Assembly: GCF_005938625.1 (NCBI RefSeq)
Contig: NZ_VCNJ01000015.1
Span: 22,998-86,997, forward strand
Length of the DNA stretch: 64,000 nt
Origin: Pseudomonas fluorescens
Lineage (GTDB): Bacteria > Pseudomonadota > Gammaproteobacteria > Pseudomonadales > Pseudomonadaceae
Reading direction: 5' to 3'
Positions 25,073 through 33,609 of the stretch are shown one piece after another (position 1 is the first letter of the stretch; each line of letters begins with the position of its first letter). The notes under the pieces were generated by a model, which saw only the letters and a program-made list of their open reading frames with translations, made no database searches and was not told where the DNA came from. Made by a program: the position numbers and the translations under genes.

Positions 25073-26047
25073 TCAGGATTCAACCCTCACACCCCGCCCA
25101 AACCGCTCCCTATACACCGACGGCGGCACCCCCACCACCCCACGAAACGCCACACGAAAACTCTCCACCGACCGATAACCGCAACGCTCGGCGATCTGCT
25201 CGGTATTGTCCGGCGTGCTCTCCAGCAACTCCCGCGCCCGCGCCAACCGTTCGTGCTGCAACCACGCCTTGGGCGACTGCCCACTGGCCTCGGTAAAACG
25301 CCGCAGAAACGTACGCTCACTCATCGCCGCTTCACTGGCCAGATCACGCACTTCCAGCGGTTCATGCAAACGCTCGCGCGCCCATTGCATCACCCGCGAC
25401 AGATCGTTGCGCGGCGTCGGGCTGACCGGGGTCGGAATGAACTGTGCCTGACCGCCAGTACGTTGCGGCGACATCACCAGACGCCGCGCCACCGAGTTGG
25501 CGACTTGCGTGCCGAAGTCCCGCGCCACCAAATGCAGGCAGGCGTCGATTCCGGCAGCGCTGCCGGCTGAGGTGATCAACTGACCGGAATCGACGTAAAG
25601 CACATCGGCATCGACGGCAATCGCCGGGAAGCGCTGCGCCAGTTCCGCCGTGTAACGCCAATGGGTGGTGGCGCCGTGGCCGTCGAGCAAACCGGTGGCC
25701 GCCAGCACAAATACACCGGAGCAGATCGACAGCAATCGCGCGCCCCGGGCATGGGCCTGACACAGCGCGTCGATCAATGCTGGAGGCACCGCTGCGTTAC
25801 GGTCGCGCCAGCCGGGAATGATGATGGTGCGCGCCTCGGCCAACAATTCCAGACCGCCATCGGCCAGCACCTGAATCCCGCCCAAGGCACGCATCGGGCC
25901 TTTATCGACCGCCGCAATGGCGTGGGTGTACCACGGGAAATCGAACTCCGGCCGGGTCAGGCCGAAGACCTCAACGGCGATGCCGAACTCGAATGTGCAG
26001 AGGCCGTCGTAGGCCAGAATCGCGACCAGACCTGGTGATGTCGGCAT
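25073..26047 (-). CDS. GlxA/FtrA-family AraC-type transcriptional regulator
   Basis: The 324-residue protein joins an N-terminal DJ-1/PfpI domain (about 5-170, with SICSGVFVLAATGLL at the nucleophile-elbow position) to a C-terminal AraC double helix-turn-helix (about 225-320, with the second-motif CGYRSVESFRVAFRGVVGVPP). It fits the FtrA/GlxA group of activators. It is divergent from the rhodanese gene, with about 100 bases between starts, and so probably regulates it. ATG 26047 is chosen because the DJ-1 domain begins just after it; a longer frame to 26191 would add non-conserved sequence. Confidence 0.85.
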   Translation of the reverse strand: MPTSPGLVAILAYDGLCTFEFGIAVEVFGLTRPEFDFPWYTHAIAAVDKGPMRALGGIQVLADGGLELLAEARTIIIPGWRDRNAAVPPALIDALCQAHARGARLLSICSGVFVLAATGLLDGHGATTHWRYTAELAQRFPAIAVDADVLYVDSGQLITSAGSAAGIDACLHLVARDFGTQVANSVARRLVMSPQRTGGQAQFIPTPVSPTPRNDLSRVMQWARERLHEPLEVRDLASEAAMSERTFLRRFTEASGQSPKAWLQHERLARARELLESTPDNTEQIAERCGYRSVESFRVAFRGVVGVPPSVYRERFGRGVRVES

Positions 26048-26148
26048 TTGGCGGAAAATTCCCGGTGAGTGTCTTGTGCGCCACTGTAGCCGCAAGCGGC
26101 CGCTCGATAAAGTCTGCTCACACCCGTTCAGACAAAGGAGCAACACCC

Positions 26149-26577
26149 ATGACCAGCCTCGTTCGCGACATCCCTGCAGCACCGTCGGCAATCGCGCTGA
26201 TGCACTTCAGCAATCGTCTGACCTTCGAAACCGATTGTTCCGACGTCTTCAGTAGCCAGGAGGCTGGCGAGATCGATTTTGTTCTGGTCGATGTCCGTGG
26301 GCCGCTGGCCTTTGAGCGCGGGCATGTACCGGGGGCGATCAATATTCCGAACCGGTTGCTGACGGCGGCAGAACTGGCCAGCTACCCGAAAACCACGCTG
26401 TTCGTGGTCTATTGCGCCGGCCCGCACTGCAACGGCGCGAACAAAGCGGCGGTGAAACTGGCGGCGCTGGGTTATCCGGTCAAGGAGATGATCGGCGGCG
26501 TGACCGGATGGCTCGATGAAGGTTTTCAACTGAGCCTGACGCCTGCGGCCAAATCCGCAATCGGCTGCGAATGCTGA
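26149..26577 (+). CDS. Rhodanese-like sulfurtransferase
   Basis: The 142-residue single rhodanese domain has DVRGPLAFERGHVPGAINIP (about 48-67) and the active-site loop CAGPHCNGANKAA beginning at Cys89. A second loop cysteine is Cys94, and there is a C-terminal GCEC tail. The enzyme transfers sulfane sulfur through a persulfide on the active cysteine. AAAGGAG sits eight bases before the ATG. The divergent GlxA-family regulator is the likely controller, an arrangement common in pseudomonads. Confidence 0.85.
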   Translation: MTSLVRDIPAAPSAIALMHFSNRLTFETDCSDVFSSQEAGEIDFVLVDVRGPLAFERGHVPGAINIPNRLLTAAELASYPKTTLFVVYCAGPHCNGANKAAVKLAALGYPVKEMIGGVTGWLDEGFQLSLTPAAKSAIGCEC

Positions 26578-26914
26578 TCCCCTTGTAGGAGCTGCCGAAG
26601 GCTGCGATCTCTTGATTGTGATGGTTAAAAAAACAGATCAAAAGATCGCAGCCTGCGGCAGCTCCTACAGAAAAATCAGCGATTTTCTGCGCTGAAAACA
26701 CGCTTGTCCTACAGCCTTTGCACCACGACGGCGCACCCCTTGACCCCGGTCAATCGGTGCGCCGATTTTTCATAAGTATTTGTCGCTTAAACACAATTTA
26801 CCCTGTGCGCGCCGCCATAGACTGCCGGCCACTTCGGTTTTTGTGGCCAATTGGCCATGACCGAACGCTGAATCGAAAGCTGCCAATAAAAGCCTCCGCA
26901 CACAGGAGTTATAA
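26578..26914. other. Intergenic region of 337 bases
   Basis: The first 95 bases are an inverted GTAGGAGCTGCCGAAGGCTG repeat pair. The remainder is non-coding and includes the probable promoter of the binding-protein gene. No specific motif could be fixed with confidence. No supported gene lies here. Confidence 0.55.
26583..26670. repeat. Inverted repeat pair, GTAGGAGCTGCCGAAGGCTG family
   Basis: TGTAGGAGCTGCCGAAGGCT and AGCCTGCGGCAGCTCCTACA face each other across about 40 bases with AGATCAAAAGATC at the centre. The same family recurs at 32004, 35495, 49426 and 55922. Confidence 0.88.
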
Positions 26915-27694
26915 ATGAAGAAGCTAGTGATGTTCGGTGCCCTGGCACTGTCGATGTTGTCCCTGACCGCTGTGGCCGAAGACGCCAAGCCGATCCGCAT
27001 CGGTATCGAAGCCGGTTACCCGCCATTCTCGATGAAAACCCCTGACGGCAAACTGACCGGTTTCGACGTTGATATCGGCGATGCGCTGTGCGCGCAGATG
27101 AAAGTCAAATGCACCTGGGTCGAGCAGGAATTCGATGGCCTGATCCCGGCGCTGAAAGTGAAGAAGATCGACGCGATTCTGTCGTCGATGACCATCACCG
27201 ATGATCGCAAGAAGAACGTCGATTTCACCATCAAGTACTACCACACCCCGGCGCGCTTCGTGATGAAGGAAGGCTCCGGTGTCAAAGACCCGCTGACCGA
27301 GCTCAAGGGCAAGAAAGTCGGTGTGCTGCGTGCCAGTACCCACGACCGTTACGCCACCGAAGTGCTGGTGCCGGCCGGGATCGACCTGGTGCGTTACGGC
27401 TCGCAGCAGGAAGCCAACCTCGACATGGTTTCCGGGCGTATCGACGCGATGCTGGCCGATTCGGTCAACCTGAGTGACGGTTTCCTGAAAACCGACGCCG
27501 GTAAAGGTTTTGAATTCGTTGGCCCGACTTACGAAGACGCCAAGTACTTCGGCGGCGGCGCCGGCATTGCGGTGCGCAAGGGCGATACCGCGCTGGCCGA
27601 GCAATTCAATAAGGCCATCACCGAAATCCGCGCCAATGGCGAGTACAAGAAAGTCCAGGACAAGTACTTCGACTTTGACGTGTACGGCCATTAA
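26915..27694 (+). CDS. Periplasmic cationic amino-acid-binding protein (ArgT-like)
   Basis: The 259-residue protein has a signal peptide (about 1-21, cut after AVA). It has the type II binding-protein pattern of lysine/arginine/ornithine receptors: [29 protein letters not shown] (27-55), then [20 protein letters not shown] (about 88-107). No permease or ATPase gene is next to it, so it works with an ABC transporter encoded elsewhere. A clear terminator follows, making it a single-gene transcript. Confidence 0.88.
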   Translation: MKKLVMFGALALSMLSLTAVAEDAKPIRIGIEAGYPPFSMKTPDGKLTGFDVDIGDALCAQMKVKCTWVEQEFDGLIPALKVKKIDAILSSMTITDDRKKNVDFTIKYYHTPARFVMKEGSGVKDPLTELKGKKVGVLRASTHDRYATEVLVPAGIDLVRYGSQQEANLDMVSGRIDAMLADSVNLSDGFLKTDAGKGFEFVGPTYEDAKYFGGGAGIAVRKGDTALAEQFNKAITEIRANGEYKKVQDKYFDFDVYGH

Positions 27695-27704
27695 TACGCC
27701 GTAG

Positions 27705-27742
27705 AAAAAAGTGGCCCCGTTTGCGCGGTGGCCACTTTTTTT
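27705..27742 (+). terminator. Intrinsic terminator of the binding-protein gene
   Basis: GTGGCC (27711-27716) pairs with GGCCAC (27730-27735), extended by flanking AAAAAA and TTTTTTT runs. A seven-base T run completes a standard Rho-independent terminator 11 bases after the stop. Confidence 0.88.
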
Positions 27743-27769
27743 ATGCTTTCTTTCTACTGATGGAGATCC

Positions 27770-27863
27770 CTGTGGAAGCGAGCTTGCTCGCGAATGCGGT
27801 TTAACATTCAACATCTTTATTGACTGTCAAATGGCATTCGCGAGCAAGCTCGCTCCCACAGGG
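27770..27863. repeat. REP inverted pair, GAGCTTGCTCGCGAA type
   Basis: Inverted GAGCTTGCTCGCGAATGC and GCATTCGCGAGCAAGCTC units flank about 35 bases between the binding-protein terminator and the next gene. Confidence 0.9.
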
Positions 27864-27904
27864 ATCTCATTGATCCAGATCTACCAGACTGCAGGAGTCT
27901 TCCC

Positions 27905-29017
27905 ATGCAACGCATCGACCATGTTCTGCCCTGGAGCCACTTGGGCAGCGAGCGCTCGCTCAGTGTGTTCCGCTACGGCGCGGGCACCCGCAAGGTGTAC
28001 ATCCAGGCCAGCCTGCACGCCGATGAACTGCCGGGCATGCGCACCGCGTGGGAACTCAAGCAACGCCTCAATGAGCTGGAACAGCAAGGCCGTTTGCAGG
28101 GCGTGATCGAACTGGTGCCGGTGGCCAACCCGATCGGCCTCGATCAACACGTGCAAGGTGCGCACATGGGCCGCTTCGAACTGGGCAGCGGCAAGAATTT
28201 CAACCGCGCCTTCGTCGAACTCAGCGCACCGGTCGGGGCGTTGATCGGTGAGCGTCTGGGCGCTGATGCCGAGGCCAACGTTGCGCTGATCCGCCAAACC
28301 ATGGGCCAAGTGTTCGATGACCTGCCGGCGCCGGCCTCGCAACTGGAAGCCTTGCATCGACTGTTGCTGCGCCATGCCTGCGATGCCGACATCACCCTCG
28401 ATCTGCATTGCGATTTCGACGCGGCGATTCATTTGTACGCGCTGCCGCAGCACTGGCCACAGTGGCAATCATTGGCGGCACGTCTGAAGGCCGGCGTGGC
28501 GCTGCTGTGTGAAGATTCCGGCGGCAGCTCGTTCGATGAATCCTGCTCGACACCGTGGTTGCGTCTGGCGCGGGCGTTCCCCAACGCCGCGATTCCTGCG
28601 GCGAATCTGGCGACCACGCTGGAACTGGGCAGCATGGGCGACACCCGGGTCGATCAGGCGCAGGCCAATTGTGAGGCGATTCTCGGCTTTCTTGCCGAGC
28701 AGGGTTTTATCAGCGGCGAATGGCCGGCGGCGCCGGGCGAGTGCTGTGAAGGTCTGCCGTTCGAGGGCACCGAATACCTGTTCGCGCCGCACCATGGTGT
28801 GGTGAGTTTTCTGCGCAATGCCGGCGAGTGGGTGGAGAAGGGTGATGCGTTGTTCGAGGTGGTCGATCCGTTGCAGGATCGCGTGACTACCGTGCGTGCC
28901 GGCACCAGTGGCGTGTTGTTTGCGCTGGATCGCGGGCGTTATACCGAGCCGGGGATCTGGCAGGCGAAAGTGGCGGGGCGGGTGGCGTTTCGGACGGGTA
29001 AGTTGACGAACGACTGA
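27905..29017 (+). CDS. Succinylglutamate desuccinylase/aspartoacylase-family protein
   Basis: The 370-residue protein is an M14-like zinc hydrolase. It contains HADE (about 38-41, the HxxE zinc pair), NFNRAF near 99, a second zinc ligand in DLHCDFD near 163, and a C-terminal barrel-sandwich extension. The family removes acyl groups from acyl-amino acids; many bacterial members near amino-acid binding proteins are of unknown specificity. Its nearest neighbour is the cationic amino-acid-binding protein. A functional link is plausible, but a terminator separates them. Confidence 0.8.
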   Translation: MQRIDHVLPWSHLGSERSLSVFRYGAGTRKVYIQASLHADELPGMRTAWELKQRLNELEQQGRLQGVIELVPVANPIGLDQHVQGAHMGRFELGSGKNFNRAFVELSAPVGALIGERLGADAEANVALIRQTMGQVFDDLPAPASQLEALHRLLLRHACDADITLDLHCDFDAAIHLYALPQHWPQWQSLAARLKAGVALLCEDSGGSSFDESCSTPWLRLARAFPNAAIPAANLATTLELGSMGDTRVDQAQANCEAILGFLAEQGFISGEWPAAPGECCEGLPFEGTEYLFAPHHGVVSFLRNAGEWVEKGDALFEVVDPLQDRVTTVRAGTSGVLFALDRGRYTEPGIWQAKVAGRVAFRTGKLTND

Positions 29018-29042
29018 CGGATCCTTGTAGGATTCAACGGCC

Positions 29043-29113
29043 CTTTCGCGAGCAAGCTCGCTCCCACAGGGGAGTGCATTTCCAATGTGGGAGCGAGCTT
29101 GCTCGCGAAGGGG
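29043..29113. repeat. REP inverted pair, GAGCAAGCTCGCGA type
   Basis: Inverted TTCGCGAGCAAGCTCGCTCC and GGAGCGAGCTTGCTCGCGAA units with about 20 bases between them, between the aspartoacylase-like and esterase genes. Confidence 0.9.
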
Positions 29114-29196
29114 CCATCAGCAGCACCCAACATGTTGATCCTCGCCGCAGGATGTTAGGCTCCCCCCGAACCCGACACTCTGTGAAGGAAGGCTCT

Positions 29197-29913
29197 ATGT
29201 TGAAGGTCTTTGCTCTGTTGACCCTGCTGGCGTCCAGCGCTGTGCAGGCGCAAACCACGCTGCAATCCGATCTGCCGCTCAAGTACATCGAACAGGTGCA
29301 CGCCGACGCTGAGGCGCGTCCGCTGGTGATTTTCCTGCACGGCTACGGCAGTAACGAAGCCGATCTGATCGGCATGAAATTTCAGCTGCCGGCGCAATAC
29401 AACTACCTGTCGGTGCAAGCACCGTTGTCGCTCGGTGAAGGACGTTTCCAGTGGTTTCGCAAGAAAGGCGAAGGTGCCTACAACGGCGAGACCGATGATC
29501 TGAAGGTCAGTGGCCAGAAACTGCGCGACTTTATCGCGCAAGCAGCGAAGAAATATCACACCACCCCGGACAAGGTGTATCTGATCGGCTTCAGCCAGGG
29601 CGCGATGATGACCTACGAGGTGGGGCTGCGGCCGCCAGTCGCCGTCGGCGGGATCGCCGCGCTGAGCGGGCGTTTATTGCCGGTGTTGAAGGCTGAACTC
29701 AAGGCCGAACAGCAGCCACTGCCGCTGAGCATCTTCATCGGCCACGGCACGGCCGATGATCGCGTGCCGTATAAAAACGGCACCGAGGCCAACACGCAAC
29801 TACAGAAACTCGGTTACAAGCCGCAGTTCCATGCCTATCCCGGCGTCGGCCACAGTATCAGTGCGGCCGAGCTGCGTGACTTGAACGGCTGGTTGCAGCA
29901 GCTCAATCCTTGA
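29197..29913 (+). CDS. Secreted alpha/beta-hydrolase, carboxylesterase/phospholipase type
   Basis: The 238-residue protein has a signal peptide (about 1-19, cut after VQA). Its alpha/beta-hydrolase fold has FLHGYGSNE at the oxyanion region, the nucleophile elbow GFSQG (about 140-144), Asp in GTADDRVP, and His in GVGHSI. It resembles the bacterial acyl-protein-thioesterase/carboxylesterase group but is exported. GAAGGAAGG precedes ATG 29197. Its end overlaps the convergent gene at 29903 by 11 bases. Confidence 0.87.
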   Translation: MLKVFALLTLLASSAVQAQTTLQSDLPLKYIEQVHADAEARPLVIFLHGYGSNEADLIGMKFQLPAQYNYLSVQAPLSLGEGRFQWFRKKGEGAYNGETDDLKVSGQKLRDFIAQAAKKYHTTPDKVYLIGFSQGAMMTYEVGLRPPVAVGGIAALSGRLLPVLKAELKAEQQPLPLSIFIGHGTADDRVPYKNGTEANTQLQKLGYKPQFHAYPGVGHSISAAELRDLNGWLQQLNP

Positions 29914-30460
29914 GGATGGTTTTCACCAGCGCATCGTGACCTTTCTTGTCGCTGGCGCGGGAAATCACCTGCACCAGCGCCATCTTCGTGCCGGAGCCGG
30001 CCATCAGCGTGGTGTTGAGGGTCTGGCCGCCGCCCTGGGTCGCGGTGCTGTCGACCTGACGCAGGCCAAGGCCGGTGCCTTTTTGGGTCAGGCTCTTTTC
30101 GCTGAGTTTGTTGAAGTCCGGCAGCGCTTTGCGTTGGTCTTCAATGAAACTCGCCACGCTGCCGTCGAGGAACTGGCCGTCGTTGTCCTTGACGTGCTGG
30201 CCTTCGGGAATCTTGTTTTCGGCGGTAATGACCACGGTTTTTGTGGCCTCGTTGGTGTACATCGTGCCCGTGGTCCCGCTCGGGCTGGTCGGCAGCGGAT
30301 CGGCGACGAAACCTTTTGGCAGTACAAAAGTGAATTTGCCCTCGAGCATCGAGACTTTCTCGGTGCCGGTATTTTTCTTGGCCGCTTGCGCGTGGAGGGC
30401 GCCGAAACCGGCGAGGGCCGCCACCAGCAGGACGACGGTTTTTTTGCTCAACAATGACAT
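29903..30460 (-). CDS. Secreted protein, DcrB-like pattern
   Basis: The 185-residue protein has a signal peptide (about 1-26, AQA at the cut). The mature domain has repeated beta-strand and turn patterns (KFTFVLPKGFVADPLP, MYTNEATKTVVITAENKIP) that resemble the DcrB/DUF1795 family of small periplasmic proteins of uncertain role. A stress-related function is only a guess. It converges with the esterase and is followed 84 bases upstream by a membrane protein gene on the same strand. Confidence 0.5.
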   Translation of the reverse strand: MSLLSKKTVVLLVAALAGFGALHAQAAKKNTGTEKVSMLEGKFTFVLPKGFVADPLPTSPSGTTGTMYTNEATKTVVITAENKIPEGQHVKDNDGQFLDGSVASFIEDQRKALPDFNKLSEKSLTQKGTGLGLRQVDSTATQGGGQTLNTTLMAGSGTKMALVQVISRASDKKGHDALVKTILKD

Positions 30461-30544
30461 GTGAATCTCCGGTGGATGGTCGCGCGAGGCGGGCGATCAT
30501 CCCACGGAGAGGGCCGGGCGTTCCAGCGTGAATCGTCTGAGCGG

Positions 30545-31318
30545 TTACTGCGCCTGCGCTTTCGCCAGCGGACGGGCCAGCAGGCGTTTGGTCACACCAA
30601 GCATGGCCACCGACACTGCAACGCCGACGGCAAAACCGCTCAGGCCCATGCTTGGCAAGGTCAGCGCCGAGACCAGACAAAACGCCGAAAACGAATACAT
30701 GCCGGTCGCCGTCGCCCGTAATAGTGCGGCGGTAAACGCCGGGCCGCGCGTCTGTTGCGAGAACACCGCCATCACACTGCCGAGCACCGGGAACACCGCG
30801 AGCAAACCGCTCCAGCGCTCGCCGACGGTGCTGGCGAGCATCGTCACCACCAGGGTCAACGCGGCGCCGGCGATCATCCGCCAGATCAGTTTGTCCGACT
30901 TCGGCGCCGGGCCGCTGAGCACCGGTTGCACCGTGGGAAACAGGTACGGCGATGCCAGCAACGCAATCGCCGCCGCTGCCACGGAAAACGGCAGCGACGC
31001 CGGGATCAGCGACAACACCCCCGCGATGATGGCCCACACCGACAGCGACGCCGTCAGCGCCAATGGCCAGTTCGCCCGTTGCGCGACCTGCGCATAGGTG
31101 ATGCAGAACGCAATCATCGCGAACATCGCCGACAACGCCGCCACCGCCGACTGCGCGGCAAAGCCCGGACCCTGCTCGACGGCGAGGAAAAACAGAATCG
31201 GCCCGACCACCACCGGCAATCCCGACAGCCACCCGGCCACGCTCGGCCCCCAACGTTTGCCCGCCAGGGAAATCAGCAGCAGAAAACCGGGAATCAGCAG
31301 CAGTTTGAGGATCAGCAC
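30545..31318 (-). CDS. Multi-pass membrane protein of unknown function
   Basis: The 257-residue protein is almost entirely hydrophobic, with about seven to eight predicted membrane segments in two similar halves, and a short RLLARPLAKAQAQ tail. It has no recognised transport signature, though its size and internal symmetry fit a small transporter or regulator. It is co-directional with the DcrB-like gene, but the 84-base gap does not fix an operon. Function not assigned. Confidence 0.75.
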   Translation of the reverse strand: MLILKLLLIPGFLLLISLAGKRWGPSVAGWLSGLPVVVGPILFFLAVEQGPGFAAQSAVAALSAMFAMIAFCITYAQVAQRANWPLALTASLSVWAIIAGVLSLIPASLPFSVAAAAIALLASPYLFPTVQPVLSGPAPKSDKLIWRMIAGAALTLVVTMLASTVGERWSGLLAVFPVLGSVMAVFSQQTRGPAFTAALLRATATGMYSFSAFCLVSALTLPSMGLSGFAVGVAVSVAMLGVTKRLLARPLAKAQAQ

Positions 31319-31465
31319 GCAGGAGTCTCCATCCGTTGAAGGTGCGCCACGTTAGCATTGTCGTTAGGCGATTGCTGCCTATGTGCGCAGTTTTTGTATA
31401 CAAAGTGCCGACGACGATACCCGGCTATGCTCTGATTATCAGGGCTTGCCGGAGTCGATACCGCG

Positions 31466-32002
31466 ATGAACAGAACACCGAAGGTGTTGCGGGGGTGCTG
31501 CGGCATTGGCTTATGGGCGCTGTTGCTGACGCCAACCTGGGCCAATTGGCAGGACGCGGTGCCCGGCGCGCAAATCATCGGCACCGGCGATTTCAGCGTG
31601 TTCGGTTTTGATGTCTACAACGCGCGCCTGTGGAGTGCCGCGCGACCCTTGGTCGACGGTCAGCCGTTTGCGCTGGAGCTGATCTACCGCCGCAACATTT
31701 CCCGCGACGACCTGGTCAAGGCCAGCGTCGATGAAATCAAACGCCTCGCAGGCAGCAGCGTCAGCCCGGCGCAATTGGCCGGCTGGCAAATCCAGATGCA
31801 GCAATCGTTCGTCGATGTGCAGGCCGGCATGCGGATTACCGGCGTGTATCTGCCGGGGCAGGGCGCGCGTTTTTTTGTCGGCCAGCAGTTGCAGCATGAG
31901 ATCGATGACCCGCTGTTTGCCCGGGCGTTTTTTGATATCTGGCTGGATCCGCGCACACGCAGTCCCGAGTTGCGCGAGCAGTTGTTGGGGGTGAGTCGAT
32001 AA
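31466..32002 (+). CDS. Chalcone-isomerase-like secreted protein
   Basis: The 178-residue protein has a signal peptide or hydrophobic N terminus (about 1-26, ending in TWA). The chalcone-isomerase-like pattern is VPGAQIIGTGDFSVFGFDVYNARLW (32-56), YRRNISRDDLVKASVDEI, and a final FFDIWLDPRTRSPELR. Bacterial members lack flavonoid substrates and may bind fatty acids; their role is unknown. It is monocistronic and faces a repeat at its 3' end. Confidence 0.75.
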   Translation: MNRTPKVLRGCCGIGLWALLLTPTWANWQDAVPGAQIIGTGDFSVFGFDVYNARLWSAARPLVDGQPFALELIYRRNISRDDLVKASVDEIKRLAGSSVSPAQLAGWQIQMQQSFVDVQAGMRITGVYLPGQGARFFVGQQLQHEIDDPLFARAFFDIWLDPRTRSPELREQLLGVSR

Positions 32003-32003
32003 G

Positions 32004-32099
32004 AGCAAAAGATCGTCCGATCGCGGCCCGAGCCTTCGGCAGCTCCTACAGGAGAGTGCATTCCAATGTAGGAGCTGCCGAAGGCTGCGATCTTTTGCG
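32004..32099. repeat. Inverted repeat pair, GTAGGAGCTGCCGAAGGCTG family
   Basis: AAAAGATCGTCCGATCGCGG...CTTCGGCAGCTCCTACA on the left and TGTAGGAGCTGCCGAAGGCT on the right, between the chalcone-isomerase-like gene and mntH. The left copy carries an extra GATCGTCCGATC palindrome also found at 49434. Confidence 0.85.
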
Positions 32100-32159
32100 C
32101 TTCAAGGCTGTGGCGGAAACCTCTAAGCTGCGTCTTTCGACTTGTTTCTGGATGTGTGC

Positions 32160-33479
32160 GTGAAATTCAGTTTGCCCAAAATCGCCACCGCGCCGTTTTG
32201 CCCGCCGGAAGTGGCTGGCAGTGTTGTGGTTGATCCCAACGCCTCGTTCTTCAAACGCGTGCTGCGTTTCGCCGGTCCCGGTTTGCTGGTGTCGATCGGC
32301 TACATGGATCCGGGCAACTGGGCTACCGCTATCGAGGCCGGTTCACGCTTTGGTTACAGCCTGTTATTTGTGGTGTTGCTGGCGAGTCTGGCGGGCATGG
32401 TCGTGCAATGCCTGTGCTCGCGACTGGGCATTGCCACCGGGCGCGATTTGGCGCAATTGTCCCGCGAGCGCTACAGCACGCCGACTGCACGGCTGCAGTG
32501 GGTGCTGGCGGAAATCTCGATCATCGCCACGGACCTCGCTGAAGTACTTGGTTGTGCGCTGGCGTTTCACTTGTTGCTCGGTTGTTCGCTGACCTTCGGT
32601 ATCGCCCTTACCGCGTTCGACACCTTGCTGGTGCTGGCCCTGCAAAATCGCGGTTTCCGCAGGCTTGAGGCGATCATGCTGGTGTTGGTCGCGACCATTG
32701 GCGTGTGTTTCTTCGTTGAACTGTTGCTGATCAAACCCTACTGGCCCGACGTCGCCCAGGGTTTCAAACCGTCGCTGGCGGCGATTGGCGAGGCGGCGCC
32801 GTTGTACCTGGCCATCGGTATTCTCGGCGCAACGGTGATGCCGCATAACCTCTATCTGCACACCTCGATCGTGCAGACGCGGATGATCGGCAAGGACCTG
32901 GCGAGCAAGCAGGACGCGGTGAAACTGGCGCGCATCGACACCATCGGTTCGCTGGCGCTGGCGTTGCTGGTCAACGCGGCAATCCTGATCCTCGCGGCGG
33001 CGGCGTTTCACCAGTCCGGACACACCGACGTGGTGGACATTCAGGACGCCTACCACTTGCTCGACCCACTGGTCGGTGGTGCGCTGGCCAGTGTGTTGTT
33101 CGGCGTGGCGCTGCTGGCGTCGGGGCAGAGTTCGACCTTCACCGGCACCATTGCCGGCCAAGTGATCATGGAGGGATACCTGAACCTGCGGATTCCGTGC
33201 TGGCAGCGACGCTTGATCACTCGCGGACTGGCGCTGATTCCGGCGTTTATCGGCGTGTGGCTGATGGGCGATAACGCGATCGGCAAGTTGCTGGTGCTGA
33301 GTCAGGTGGTGTTGAGTCTGCAGTTGCCGTTTGCCCTGTACCCCTTGATCCGCATGACTAATGACAAGCAACTCATGGGACCGTTTGTGAACCGTTGGCC
33401 AACCCGGGTACTGGCTTGGGGTTTGTTTGTGGTGATCAGCGGCGCTAACAGCTGGTTGATTTTGCAGTGGGCGGTTTGA
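32160..33479 (+). CDS. mntH: NRAMP-family divalent metal transporter MntH
   Basis: The 439-residue protein has 11 membrane segments and the NRAMP signatures DPGNWAT (TM1 metal-binding Asp-Pro-Gly-Asn, near 51) and ATVMPHNLYLH (TM6, near 226). It also has the conserved GQSSTFTGTIAGQV region of TM8. It imports Mn2+ (also Fe2+) with protons. GTG 32160 is chosen as the start by analogy to family N termini; a TTG at 32142 is the alternative. The Shine-Dalgarno is weak. No MntR gene or clear site was identified nearby. Confidence 0.9.
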   Translation: MKFSLPKIATAPFCPPEVAGSVVVDPNASFFKRVLRFAGPGLLVSIGYMDPGNWATAIEAGSRFGYSLLFVVLLASLAGMVVQCLCSRLGIATGRDLAQLSRERYSTPTARLQWVLAEISIIATDLAEVLGCALAFHLLLGCSLTFGIALTAFDTLLVLALQNRGFRRLEAIMLVLVATIGVCFFVELLLIKPYWPDVAQGFKPSLAAIGEAAPLYLAIGILGATVMPHNLYLHTSIVQTRMIGKDLASKQDAVKLARIDTIGSLALALLVNAAILILAAAAFHQSGHTDVVDIQDAYHLLDPLVGGALASVLFGVALLASGQSSTFTGTIAGQVIMEGYLNLRIPCWQRRLITRGLALIPAFIGVWLMGDNAIGKLLVLSQVVLSLQLPFALYPLIRMTNDKQLMGPFVNRWPTRVLAWGLFVVISGANSWLILQWAV

Positions 33480-33507
33480 GCCATATTTTGCAGTGACTGG
33501 GCTGGCC

Positions 33508-33602
33508 TCTTCGCGAGCAAGCTCGCTCCCACAGGGGTATTGGGTGTGCACAATGTTGTGACCACCCGATAACTCATGTGGGAGCGAGCTTGCTCGCGAA
33601 GA
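33508..33602. repeat. REP inverted pair, GAGCAAGCTCGCGA type
   Basis: TTCGCGAGCAAGCTCGCTCC and GGAGCGAGCTTGCTCGCGAA arms lie between the convergent mntH and P450 genes, about 50 bases apart. Confidence 0.9.
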
Positions 33603-33609
33603 CGGACTG